From positions 248,001 through 312,000 of the forward strand of contig JAHLKI010000021.1 of NCBI GenBank assembly GCA_025602905.1: 64,000 bases of DNA. Direction: 5' to 3'. The DNA comes from Phlyctochytrium arcticum (Eukaryota; Chytridiomycota; Chytridiomycetes; Chytridiales; Chytridiaceae). This document shows, piece by piece, positions 10,427-22,055 of this stretch (position 1 is its first letter; every line of letters begins with the position of its first letter). The translations under genes and the position numbers were made by a program. The notes under the pieces were generated by a model that ran no database searches, was not told the DNA's origin, and was given only the letters and a program-made list of their open reading frames with translations.

Positions 10427-13400
10427 ATGTTGAGTATTGACGACAATGCATACACACATTCCCTGCCACCCGTGGCCAATACCGAAAATAAGGCCCTCAG
10501 TCATGAGGTTTAAAAAACTTTCCGTTGCAATTTCTAAACAATGTTAAAACATCTAACTTTTGGTACATTTAGATCCAAAACTTGGAAAAGAAGCTGACGG
10601 CCTTATTGGCCTCACTTGATGATAATGTGATCCGAGCGGACACGATGGCGGCTCATATGAAGAATGTGCAGCAGGAGTTGGGGCATACTCAGGTTGGGAT
10701 ATTTCATTTATCATATTTATAGGATCCCAATTTTGACAATATTTTTTTGACCTTAGGGCCTAACGGATGCGAAAGGGAGGCAAATAGATACGGAGGAGCA
10801 TTTCAAGCAGCTTGCCGAACGAGAGGCAGGACGGCTGACCCTTGAGATTCGGCGGATGGACAAGGAGATTGCTCAGATTAGTGATCATGTAAAGTCACAT
10901 TGAACTTATTGATCAACGTGGTCTTTCTTACAAGGACATCAATGTAGTTGAACACACTACAAAATAACATCTACCGGGGCAATGAGAGGATTGAAGAAAT
11001 TCGAAACGACCTTAAGCTGGAGAAAAACGAGTTGGATGAATGGCTGCGCGTACAGGCAGAGAAGGAGGAAGATAATATGGCGTTACTTAAATATTCGAAA
11101 GAAGATGATACGAAGATCAAAGAACTGAGTCTTGGAATCGAAAAGATGATGCAGGAAGTCAACAAGAAGAAGGCAATCTTAAGTGCAGAGGTGCGCGTGG
11201 CCAAATCTTGTAACCCGACCCGGAGCTGATGAATGAATAGGTGACGGAAACACAAGTAGCCCAAATCGAACTCGACAAGACTACAGAGTCCTTCAAACAG
11301 CTACATCACGAGCGCCAAGACCTAATCCAACAATGGGAATCGGCCATCGACGCTATGCGTAAACGTGATCAGGACATCGTTGCTGCGCAAAATGAGTACC
11401 AGCAGCTCAAAGATGAGATCAAGGCCAATCAGGCCGTAATTGACGAAAAACAAGGTTTTCTCAACCAGCAGCAGCAAAATAACGTAGAGACGGAAAAGAA
11501 AATCGGCGCGACCGAACGGAATGTTAGCAAGTTCAGGTGAATATCTATGTTCTGATCAATTTTTTTTTTTCGGTTCAATCATATATACTAACTAATCCGC
11601 TTGAAGAATAGAGCAACAACGTGCCAACACCAGCTTAACTCAGTTTCATGATGAAGTCGACGTCCTGCGCAATACGTTAAATAAATGTAGGCTACATCGC
11701 AAGCATCTACTGGACCATTTGCACTACTTATGAATTATCTGCAGCCGCGACAGATTTAGTCAATAAGCGCGGAGAGATCGTTAATCTCAAGGCTGACCTC
11801 CAAGATCGGCATGGAAAGTTGGACCGCGAAGAACAAAATCGTGAGGATATGAAAATCAGGCTAGCCCACGCCATGGACAAGACTGTTTCAATGGAAGCGA
11901 AAGCACAGGAAGTAAGTATGATATCATTATCATGGAGCCAACGAAGCCTTGATTAATGTGACTGTTTTTTTTTAGCTACAAGAAATTTTGAAACAAGAGG
12001 AGGGAAAGAGCAAAGAGTTGGACCGAGAGCTAAAGATCCTGCGCGAAACACGTACGCCATGAGAGTTTTAGTTCTGATTGGTAATTCTTGCTCACACCAT
12101 AACTCAATGCTTATAGAGTTTAAGCGCAATCAAGAGGTCTTCCGTCTAAAACAAGAAGAGAAAAACCTGGATGCCGAAATTGCTGGAGGCGAAGCAGCCC
12201 TTCGTAACCTCAAGACAAAAATCCAGCGCTTGGACCAAGAAGCGCTGAAGCAGCAGGCGCTATTATATGCGCAAGAATTTCAAATTCAGCAGCTGGAGCG
12301 CAAACTCCGCCGCGCGCAAGGAGAGCGAACAGACGAGGAAAAGGAGGATCTACTGAAACGTATTGAGGATCTAAATCAGCAGTTGGAAAGTGCGACTTTG
12401 CGATGGAACTTGTTGAATGCTCAACTGAAGAAATCGAATGATGACGTGCGGTAGGTTCGAGTCCACTTGCATCCATAACTCCCAAGTTGTTGAAAAAAAT
12501 TCTGTTAAAAGGGCTTCCCAACGAAAGCTGGAGGTTTTGGAAAAAGACCAAAAAAATGTGAAAGATAGCATCGATGAACTTAATTTGTACAATGAGAGCG
12601 CGGTAAGGGTCTTCCAGCAATATTCGGGGAGAGAGAAGTCACTAACAACGCTCGTTAGTCTAAGCAACTTTCTGCAAAAATCCGGGAGAAGGAGGATCTC
12701 ATGGTGGAGGAAAATATTCTGCGATTGGAGCTGCGCAAACTTAGGGGTTTCCTCAATGCCCGTGCTGACCAAGTGTTTTCTCTGGAAACACGCCAAGTCC
12801 ACCTTCAACTAGCACTTGAGGAGCGAACAAAAGAGATATCCATCCACAAAGATATGCTGAGGCTGACTATGAAAAATGCCGAAGAAGAACGGCATTCAGC
12901 AGCAGCCGAATTGCGAGATCGAGTCTCAAAAGTGGAGAAGATGAAGCGGCGTTACGAAATCATCACAACGCAATTCGGACCGTCCGACGAAGGAGATGGA
13001 CAGGAGGAGCACTCACAAGCGTACTATGTCATTCGAGCTGCGCAGCACCGTGAAGAGCTGCAACGAGAAGGGGACGAGCTCGACGCAAAAATAAGAAAAG
13101 CGGAGAAAGAAATCAAGGCGCTAGAAAATACCCTCAAGCTGATGAATGATCGGAACGAAGAATACCGGATGAAGTAGGTTGGCATATCATTGTCGCGATT
13201 CAAGATGTTTAATACGTACTATGTTAGTCTGTACAAGGCAGAGCTCAACAGTAAAGACATCCAGCACCGCGAAATGCTTGAACAGGTAAGCGGATTCAAA
13301 GTATAGAAATTTGTTCATGGGTTAACGTGGAGGATTTAGCAATATCGACATACGATGGACCGTTTCAAAGTGAAACGAACGGAAATCCAAACTCTTCAAA

Positions 13401-14189
13401 GCGGTTTGCTAAACGCTGAGAAGCAATTATCAGAACTCACCAATGCAGAGAGCTCCCACCATCAAGCTGTTTCCATTCTAGAGCAGAAGCTTGCGGCTGC
13501 CCAAAAAGACGTAGTCGATCAACAGGCCAAGCGGGAGCGTGCTGCGCGTACTGTACAACGAGCTGCCAAGGACGCATCCGAGTCAAAAACTCCGCAGGTC
13601 GAGCTCGACTTCCAAGCGAGGGAGCTGAAGGAGGTTGGAAATTTAGCACTTGAGGCTATCGGGAAGGTGATGGACCGCAGACAAGAGATTGGGGAGCGGG
13701 TCCATGTTCTGCTCAATGAGGTTTGAGAAAGTACTGACTTTCTTTGATATTCTTGATCTGAACCTTTTTTAGCACGGGATCCAACCACCATCTCGACCCA
13801 TATCACGCATGGTGTCACGAGCGTCTTCTCGAGCTTCTATTGTGTCTGACGCTGCATCTGATATTTCATCCATTTCAATCAAGAGTGGCAGTAGCAGGGG
13901 ATCGGCAGGTCGACTAGTATCGCCGCGAGGCTCACAAACGTTAAGAACGCCTCCCTCGGGTCGGTTGGTTTCCGGCAGCACGACACCCACGCGCTTATCC
14001 ACAACCAATCTTAATGGTATTTTGCCATATGTCGAGCTCAATTCTCGTAAATTAACTTTTCGTATCTTCGCAGTTACCATAAATCTCCCAACTGTCCCCG
14101 TACCTCATAGCCTTACCGCCAGCCCTGTACCACGCGCACCGATTACCGGCTCTGGGCGCATCCGCGGCACAGCCCGACCAAAGGAATAA
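10427..14189 (+). CDS. CCDC39: CCDC39 orthologue, axonemal 96-nm ruler coiled-coil protein
   Basis: Fourteen exons join in phase: 10427-10507, 10573-10692, 10757-10888, 10948-11190, 11241-11536, 11607-11686, 11745-11911, 11976-12051, 12117-12450, 12512-12602, 12659-13173, 13228-13285, 13340-13720 and 13773-14189 (about 996 residues; animal CCDC39 is about 940). Nearly all of it is coiled coil. Diagnostic blocks include EEHFKQLAEREAGRL, QIELDKTTESFKQLHHERQ, LIQQWESAIDAMRKRDQ, QRLDQEALKQQALLYAQ and EERTKEISIHKDML. With CCDC40 it sets the 96-nm repeat of ciliary doublets and places inner dynein arms and the nexin-dynein regulatory complex. The last exon adds a Ser/Arg-rich tail and may contain one more 57-base in-frame intron (14017-14073). 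Confidence 0.93.
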
Positions 14190-14421
14190 TGTAACTTGAA
14201 GACTAGTAGGATACTCTAACTTTTTATTTTTTGATGTAACTTATTTTCTGAGTCCATTTGGCGATCCGCCGGACCAAGAAGAGAAAACTTTAATTCCCAC
14301 ACACGAATAAGGTTATTTATTTGGTTTTTTGATTGTACTAATGAGCCGTATAGTAGAATTCTGTCGCTATCAACTGAAACTAAACTATCCACTGGGTACA
14401 TTTTCCCACAAAATTCATGAA

Positions 14422-15423
14422 TCACGGCGCGCAGTTGTTTGATGCTGTTGCGCTGACGCGATTGTAAAGAGTTGGTGCCACTTCTGACTTGGCGGTTTGT
14501 CCGTTTGATGCGGCGGATTCGACCGTTTCTCCAATTTTGCGCAGGTAGGATTGCGTCGCAGGGTGTGCTACATCGTCAATGAATAGTTTCTTATGATTGT
14601 TCTCGAAAAGAAATATGCATGAATCGATCGCAATGGATGCCACCGTCCACAACCAAAGCTCTACTTGCTTTTCACCGGCCAGTTGAACAAAAGTCAAGAT
14701 GTCGTAAAAGATCAGGGCAGCAATCTGCAACGCGATACAACAATAGAACAGTGAACGGTTGATGATGATGCTGTTGAACATCCGGTTTCGCTCTGCTTGC
14801 ACGATAAGACCGACCAATAAGATAGTCGCAATTATCGAAATGAGAGCTAGCACTGATAGAATAATATTGTATTCAAAGTATCCCGTCAAAAAGTCACGAT
14901 AATCGCTTGAGCTGAAATATTGCTTTGTCCTAATGTAGGAAAGTAGCAAGGCCACTGTCAAAGCGAAATAAACTCCATCCGGAAATTTATCCATCCAATT
15001 GTCGGCGCGAACATGACGAAAATAGGTAGACAAAATCGACAACGTCTTGTAAGAGATCATCAAAAAACTTGCGTAGCCAGCCCAGAAAATGTTAATCTGA
15101 ATGTATGGAGTATCTTCCAAGGGATTTTTGAGGGTGAATAAGACGGCCAGCGTTCCCACATTTTTGAGAAAGTACATCGCCAGCCAGAGGAGTTGCAACA
15201 TTGTTGACCATCGCCGCGTTGGATTAAAATGAATTGATCGGTTGAACATAAATTTCGTAAAGATCAAATAGCAGTTGGTTAATCCGATTGCAGTTTCCCA
15301 AGCGTCTAAAATCGTATCCCGGCGGGTAACTGTGTTATAGTTACTAGATCCTTTGTCGATCGCATATCCGCCATCGGTCAAGTTGCCAGTCATGCTACCG
15401 TTAGATAAGCCCCCCCAACTCAT
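14422..15423 (-). CDS. Multi-pass membrane protein, 333 aa, function unknown
   Basis: A single exon starts at ATG 15423. The N-terminus is short, polar and has possible N-glycosylation sites (NGS, NLT). About seven hydrophobic segments follow, for example LLWLAMYFLKNVGTLAVLF, FALTVALLLSYI, IILSVLALISIIATILLVGL and LWLWTVASIAIDSCIFLF. The carboxyl tail of about 60 residues is polar. Seven helices with an outside N-terminus would suit a receptor-like topology, but no family motif is recognised, so a receptor role is only a possibility. A TATA-like box lies about 85 bases upstream. Confidence 0.75.
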   Translation of the reverse strand: MSWGGLSNGSMTGNLTDGGYAIDKGSSNYNTVTRRDTILDAWETAIGLTNCYLIFTKFMFNRSIHFNPTRRWSTMLQLLWLAMYFLKNVGTLAVLFTLKNPLEDTPYIQINIFWAGYASFLMISYKTLSILSTYFRHVRADNWMDKFPDGVYFALTVALLLSYIRTKQYFSSSDYRDFLTGYFEYNIILSVLALISIIATILLVGLIVQAERNRMFNSIIINRSLFYCCIALQIAALIFYDILTFVQLAGEKQVELWLWTVASIAIDSCIFLFENNHKKLFIDDVAHPATQSYLRKIGETVESAASNGQTAKSEVAPTLYNRVSATASNNCAP

Positions 15424-15500
15424 TTTGCTGAATATGATGGTCTAGACGGCGAAAGTAAAGTTTCTTCCGGCGAACCAAATCGCAGCGGGGTCCACAGCGG

Positions 15501-15516
15501 TCCCCTTTTATAAGCA
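15501..15516 (-). promoter_or_regulatory. TATA-like box for the multi-pass membrane protein gene
   Basis: On the minus strand the sequence reads CTTATAAAAGGGG, about 85 bases before the ATG at 15423. It lies in the 455-base region between this gene and the divergent LITAF gene at 15879. I found nothing else in that region. The spacing fits a TATA element with a short leader. Confidence 0.45.
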
Positions 15517-15878
15517 CTTCCATTCTGGCAGGGTCCAGAAACCTTCAGTCGCATAATTCGTCTACTATCGCATTATTCCTCGTAATCAATTTTCAGATGT
15601 ATGCGTTCAGAACCCGGCAAAACCCCACAATTGTTTGCGGCTTTGGCGGCTAAGTATTCCTGGAAGATCCGGAAAAGCTTGTGTTGAGGAGGCTCAGACC
15701 CTTGGACTGGAGGCTTCTGACACATTCTGTGCCATTAATAGGCTGCCGCCGTTATTTGGTTTTCAATGCTGCTGTAACTATTTCCGGCGGTTCCAATTCC
15801 ATGTTACGTGAGGAAATAAAAGCAGCAACCCCATGGAATTTGCACCGCTAGCAGGTACGACAAATTTTTGAGGAAAAT

Positions 15879-16625
15879 ATGGGAAAAAAGGATACGACCG
15901 ATACGGCAAAAGGCGGAGTAGCGCCAGGTTCAGCTCCACCTGCTTACTGGTCATCCCAGGCTCAATCATCTTCGTCAACTCCCCAACAAGATGCCTCCGC
16001 GTTCCCATCTCCAGGTCCTGCCGGTCCTGCAGGCCCTGTGACAACCTATTACGCTCCATTTCAACCCCAAGCATATCCCAATGGTTATCAAATGCCACAA
16101 CCTTTCCAACCGCCTACTTCTAATCAACAAGAGCACTTCAAACCTCCTAATCACCCTCCACCTCCTCCGAATGGATATACCTCTCCAGCTGCTCCGCCAT
16201 TTCCAAATGCTGTCTACATCCCCCAGCAACAGCAAATGGGGCCACCAATGCATTATCAGCAGCTGCCTCCCGGGGCAATGCCTCAAATGACCATTGGTAC
16301 TTCAGCAGTAACTTATCTTGCACCGAATGGAGGGATGATGGTTCCAAATGGTGCGCCTGGAACAATTTACGTTGTCCAGCAGCGACCTTTACAAGCTTTA
16401 GGCCATGGTCCTTCCAACGTCATATGCAGCCACTGTCAACAATTTGTTCAGACAAGAACGTCTTCTGAGCCTGGATCACTGACATGGCTGACAGTGGGCG
16501 GTCTGTGCTTGATTGGCTGCTGGTTGGGTTGCTGTCTCATACCTCTGTCCATGAAGGAACTGAAAGATACAAAGCATTACTGTCCTTCATGCAGCGGCTA
16601 TGTAGGTCAAGTCACTCGCATGTAG
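15879..16625 (+). CDS. LITAF-domain protein with proline/glutamine-rich N-terminus
   Basis: One exon, 248 residues. Residues 1-175 are Pro/Gln/Ala-rich and contain PPAY at 20-23, a PPxY motif that can bind WW domains of Nedd4-type ubiquitin ligases. The last 70 residues form a LITAF domain: NVICSHCQQFV supplies the first CxxC, a hydrophobic membrane-inserting stretch WLTVGGLCLIGCWLGCCLI follows, and HYCPSCSGYVG supplies the HxCPxC half. Such proteins are monotopic on the cytosolic face of endosomes and lysosomes and act in membrane sorting. The domain assignment is firm; the role here is inferred from the family. Confidence 0.88.
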   Translation: MGKKDTTDTAKGGVAPGSAPPAYWSSQAQSSSSTPQQDASAFPSPGPAGPAGPVTTYYAPFQPQAYPNGYQMPQPFQPPTSNQQEHFKPPNHPPPPPNGYTSPAAPPFPNAVYIPQQQQMGPPMHYQQLPPGAMPQMTIGTSAVTYLAPNGGMMVPNGAPGTIYVVQQRPLQALGHGPSNVICSHCQQFVQTRTSSEPGSLTWLTVGGLCLIGCWLGCCLIPLSMKELKDTKHYCPSCSGYVGQVTRM

Positions 16626-17725
16626 CTGGGTATTATCTCCTACCCGTACTGTCTCGGCGAATTATTGTAATCTTTCACCTTTTATCACTTATCATTCCTA
16701 ATACTCCATCCACTGATAGATTTTTGAACTTCATTCAAAAGTTAACGCACCCTTCTTTGATGATGCGATGGAGAACTCCTTTGAGGGCAGGATTTTATGA
16801 CGTTTCACTTGACATTTCTGTTTAAGCAGAAACGGGGAAGCGACATGCTGGACCATTGCTGGTGTAGTTTTGAATAGTTATCTAGTGCCGTGCAAGAAAA
16901 AAAAAAGGTTAAAAAAAACCGTGAGCTATAATTCCCGAAAGCTTCTTGTTTCCGCATCGGCGCATTCCGCGCGCAGAAGCTTGGTCCCTGAAAGATTTTG
17001 CTGACATTAGCATGCATCGAACACTTGCACCCCTTCCGCAGAACCCTTCGAAGAATCATTGCTACGGCATCTACAAATATGAAATTTATGGTATCATCCC
17101 CGCTGCGCTTCACGACCAGGCAGGAATGGGTCGTGGCTGAAAGAAGGTAGTATATATTATACCGGCCCCGGAAAGGTCACCAATCTAGAAACACTTAGGC
17201 GGGAGAAAGCGTTGAGGTACTTGTTCGGTACTGCTTTTTACAAGTCGAAAGTCAAGGTTCCCCGACGCATTTCGGAAAGCCATGCTCTAGTTCAAGGCTG
17301 CCATTTGTATACCTTGAGCATTCCAAAGCCAATTCAATACTTTTTTCACCATCCGAGCGCTGAATCTCTGTCAAATTATCCTAACCTTCGCCGATTGTGT
17401 AGCTCTATTTTCCTTCACCCGTCAAGCAATCACCGCTGATTCACCGTGCCAAAGTCAATTCGACCGGGTCCTGCGCGTCAACACGCTCTGGCCAACCTCG
17501 CGTCGCGCGTTGGCTACGATCTGGCCTAGCAGGGTTCTCGGTTCTACCACAGGCTGTTCCGACAATTTGCAAGAATATCTGGGGCCTCCAGCACTAGTTT
17601 GCCAATTCGTTCTCGCTACTTCAAATTGATTTATGTCGCCGGCCCTTTCGGCCCCAAGCCGTCCCAAATTACCTTTACCATCACCAAATCGCTGCGGACA
17701 GTCTCACTTTACTGCGTTCTACGCG
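16626..17725. other. 1.1-kb intergenic region; no gene identified
   Basis: The longest frames are under 115 codons, overlap each other and have no recognisable domain. The first 200 bases are AT-rich and probably hold the 3' end of the LITAF transcript. The last 300 bases precede the receptor-like gene and may hold its promoter. I see no RNA gene. Confidence 0.5.
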
Positions 17726-20213
17726 ATGCTCAACTTCCTCGCCCTGACCTTAATAGGTATGATTCCTGATACGGTTTTTCTGATATGAATGACACTAATC
17801 CATAAGTCATTCAGTGTTGCATCTGCAATACACTCAAGGTCTGGGTTTATGGGCAGATTCTCGTCTCAATCCTCTCATCAAAAGGGCTTCGTCGCCCTCA
17901 CCTACACAAGCACATTCTAGGACATCTGCTACATCTCAAGCTATGCCGCTTCTTCATAGTCCCGTCATTCTCCCGGGATCGGCATCGCTGTCTCTGATCA
18001 CCAAAGCTCGACCTACTCCTGATCTTGGACCCTTAGTCCCATCTGATGGAGATGGATCCGCTGACACTTATGGAGCACTTTCCTGCGCGGCTGGATACTA
18101 CTTTTCATCATCAAGTCGGACTTGTGCATTATGCGAATCGCCGCAAACGGCCCCGGACTGCTCTATTTTGTCGAACCCCAGTCCATTTGACATTTCGTCC
18201 AAAAGCAATACGCGACATGGAGCCTGGGACGGTTTTAGCAGCGGCGCAAAAACCGCAATGGTTGGTGGGCCCATGGTTTTACTCGCGGGTATGGCTGTTG
18301 TCGCTTGGAAAATCCAGAAACGAAAGCGCCGACCTGCAACGGATTTGCACCAATCTCTGAAGAAGGAAATCGGAGCGAATATGGTCATCTATCATCCGCA
18401 CGGTAAATTGGACCGGTTCTCATTGGTCAAAAGAAATTTTTTCTCACGCTAGTTGCCTTTAGATCTTCCACCTTTTCTCCCATCATATGACGAAAATCCA
18501 ATAATGATCACCCCCCCAAGCCCGACTGTCTCACCACCCAAACCGGAGCCAGTCCCAGACTGTAGAGATTTACCAAGGCTAGCGGTTATCACGGAGCAGC
18601 CGCCCTCAACATGGCCATCCAGTACGAATAGCCACAAGAAGCCAACGGCACTTTCCAAACAATTGTTCAGTGGCATCAAGAAGTTTGGTAATCAAGTCTC
18701 GCCTGTCGTCCCGTCATTACCAGGAAAAAGTGAAAAAGTAGAAACATCAAACTCAAGCAAAGAAATATCACAAACGGAAACAATCCAGAAACCCCAACCC
18801 ACCGGAAAAGATCTGCCGTCCCCTCCAGCATTACCTCGATCGCAAATCGCAAGCGCAGTGGATATCCCCAGACTTTCGCAGGATCAGATGTCTGCTCCTG
18901 CATCACCAAGTAAGCCATCTGCCGAAACATCGCACGGCAAGACGTCAAACAAGTCCACCGCCGGTCCCTCCATTTTGAAAGTCAAGACCGACTCAGGTCC
19001 CAAATGTAGTTCTAATGGCAGCACCAGTTCGAATACACATGGCTCCGTATCACCATTCAAGGGACTTCCGCCTATGATCCCTGTCATTCCGCTACAGGGT
19101 CGGAAATATTTTGACGATACCGATGTTGAAGCTATCCAGAACCGCGAAAAAAATCGACAGGCTGCCCTGGAAGAGTTCCAACTAAGCCAGAGTGGGCAGA
19201 GATCAGCCGGACCAGAATCTGCACCTTCGGGGGTTGCCAACAAACCCAAGCACAAACGCAGCAAATCCTCGCCCACGCTGGACGTGCTGAAGGCCGGCGA
19301 CGATGTGCCGCTAATCCATTTTATAGATCCATCCCGAGCCAAGGCGCTCAAATCACACAACTCCAGTATGCGCGCAAACTTATCGGATGGAGCAATGTCT
19401 GTCTATGGCGGGGCACCCCGATCAGCATCCAGCAATCGGTCGGCTCCGGCAGCGTATGCAGCATCCGACCCAGCCAACGGGTTTTCCAATGGGGCAAGAC
19501 GCAATCCCCCTTCTCCGCTGATAGCGTTGAATCAATACGAGCCTGCTCCGTGGTACCCCGGCTCACTTCTTCGCGGACCGTGCGCCGCACCTACCGCCGC
19601 TTTGAGCCCAACCAGCGCACTTGGACCGTATCCCAGCACTCACTATCCGTATCACCACTCTGGCCGCATGCGCGGAGCCCCTCCCGCACCAAGATATGGG
19701 CCCTTTGCGCGACCAGGATACCCACCAGCAGCCAGTGATTCGTACGCGTGGATGGGCCCTCAACTGTTCCCGGGGATGCCACCACCACCAGTAGGTCCTG
19801 CTTACGCTGCAGGATACAGCTATCCACTCTCTCCGACTTCGCCTACCTCACCTAGATCTCGCTCAGGACGAGACGGTGGCCAAGGACGTACGCGATCTAA
19901 ATCTCGCGACGCGGGTGGAAAGCGGAGTCGTTCAAAGGCATCCAGCTCACGCCAGCGGGATCAATCATCCGACGCAAAATCGACATGCAATTCACCCACA
20001 TCACCCAAATCGCCTTCTTCCAAGCACGGCAAACCCCGTAGCTCCAGTCGCTCGTCCCGCACACACAAGCGCGAACTCCAACGACAAAAGAGCTTGGATG
20101 CAGCCTACGTGCAATTGGCACAGACAAAACAAAAGGGAATTGCCACGACTAGCACCGAGGAGGATGTGGATTCGGACCAAGGATCTCTTTCTGAGGACTC
20201 TGTCAGTGATTGA
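17726..20213 (+). CDS. Receptor-like single-pass membrane protein with long disordered cytoplasmic tail
   Basis: Exons 17726-17756, 17815-18402 and 18463-20213 give 789 residues. The first exon encodes MLNFLALTLI, which with the next residues VLHLQYTQGL makes a signal peptide. A short outside segment has a six-cysteine module at about residues 115-150 (LSCAAGYYF, TCALCES, PDCS). One membrane helix follows (MVGGPMVLLAGMAVVAW) and then a KIQKRKRR stop-transfer. The remaining 560 residues are Ser/Pro-rich and disordered, with RS repeats near the end. The layout resembles fungal wall-sensor proteins, but the cysteine module is not WSC, so the function is unknown. A TAG inside the second intron shows that this intron must be removed. 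Confidence 0.75.
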
Positions 20214-20498
20214 AAAGTCAGTATCAATTCTGGTGGAATTATTTCCCAACCAAGCACACTTTTGTATATTCCATACCCCCGTCTGTTTGAATTTAGTTGT
20301 ACTCCCTGTATGTAATGTAGAAATGATATTTTGAACCTTTGGCCAGTTGAGCTTTCTACACCCACGTCATGTCTCAAAATCTCAAAATGCGTGAATTTTG
20401 CTGAAGCATTCCCAATTTCGACCAGCTCTTGACCTCGATCCCCCAGGCACTCTTTCGTACCATAACTTTATGAACCAGTACTATTTTGATCGGCAATC

Positions 20499-21946
20499 AT
20501 GAAACTCCTAGCAAAACATATCGAGAGGGACCGCTCTGGGTCGGTCACACTTCTTCCTGAGGAAGCCGAAGATATGTGGCATGCATACAACCTGATTGCC
20601 AAGGATGATCAGTTGAAGAGTACAACCATAAGGTGCGATACCCTCTCTGTTGGATGTCTCGTTGTTAGTAGGTACTAACGGTCAGCAACTTCTGATTACA
20701 TGTTAGGCGAGTCGTCTCGGAGTCAGCTACGGGATCGACCGACAAGTCGACAGTGCGAACTGTCTTGACAATTCGAGTTGCCGAGGTGGAATTTGATACG
20801 CAAGCATGTATGCTCCGGGTTGCTGGGCGCAACATTGTCGAGAACAAGTTTGTAAAGGTGGGTACATAAAGTTCATTCAAGTTCTGACCCCTTCAATAAC
20901 ACAAACTGGCGTCATTCTGCAGATGGGGGCATATCACACGATTGATTTAGAACTCAACCGCAACTTTACATTGTTGAAACCAGAATGGGACGTCATATCC
21001 CTTGAGCGTATCGATGATGCTTGTAACGTAGCTGCCCGTGCAGAGATTGCGGCGGTCGTGCTTCAAGAAGGACTCGCCAACATCTGCTTGATGACCCAAA
21101 ACATGACGATTGTTCGGCAGCGGATAGAAACAAACATTCCTCGAAAACGCAGAGGATCATCGACGAATCATGCCAAGGGTATGGCAAGATTCTTCGATCA
21201 AGTCTACCAAGCTATTCTGCGCCATGTGAATTTTGATATTGTGAAGGTCTTGATTATCGCTAGTCCTGGATTTGTAAAGGTAATGTTTAAAATGTGCAGC
21301 CATTGCGTTCATCTATCTCTAATGTGGCTCATCAACAGGAAGCACTGTACGACTACATATTCGCAACCGCAATCCGCACTGATAACAAAACCATTCTCGA
21401 GAACCGATCTAAATTCCTTCAAGTCTACTGCTCATCAGGTCAAAAACACGCCTTGACCGAAGTCTTACAACAACATCAAGTCCAATCCCAACTCTCCGAC
21501 ACCAAATACTCACAAGAAGTACGCAGCTTGGAGCGATTTTATATCAATCTGGCCAATGATCCAGATAAGGCTTTCTATGGCTACAAGCATGTCGTCCTGG
21601 CCGCTGAACGTGGAGCTGTGGAGGTTTTGATGGTCACTGATGCATTATTCCGGTATGTTCTGTTTACTTTGGGTCTATGCAATGGCCAGATTTCTTACTT
21701 ATGTGTATCAACAGATCGGCAGATGTGCCTACCCGCCGAAATTACATCAAGCTTGTCGAGCAAGTGCGTGCCACGGGAGGCACTGTACATGTATTCTCTT
21801 CCTTACATACCTCGGGGGAACAGTTGAATCAGTTGACGGGTGTCGCTGCGATCCTCAATTTCCCTTTACCGGATATAGAAGAAGTTGCTGCGATGGAAGA
21901 AGAGGAGGAAGCAGAGCGTCAACGGTTGGAGTTGGAGGGCAGTTAG
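20499..21946 (+). CDS. DOM34: Dom34/Pelota, ribosome rescue factor
   Basis: Exons 20499-20632, 20707-20857, 20923-21279, 21339-21652 and 21715-21946 give 395 residues (family about 385). The N-terminal Sm-like domain opens [20 protein letters not shown] with YNLIAKDD. The central eRF1-like domain has [19 protein letters not shown] and the basic IPRKRRG loop; the GGQ motif of eRF1 is absent, as expected for Pelota. The third domain contains [11 protein letters not shown] and [18 protein letters not shown]. With the GTPase Hbs1 it enters the empty A site of stalled ribosomes and splits them for no-go and non-stop decay. Confidence 0.95.
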
Positions 21947-22055
21947 TGCCTTCCCAAGTTTGCGAGCTGCCATCAGGAGTTGTTTGTAGATAAATTTGCA
22001 TATATATAGTACAATGTTTTTAAATAATTTACCAAGAGGATACAACTGATTACTT

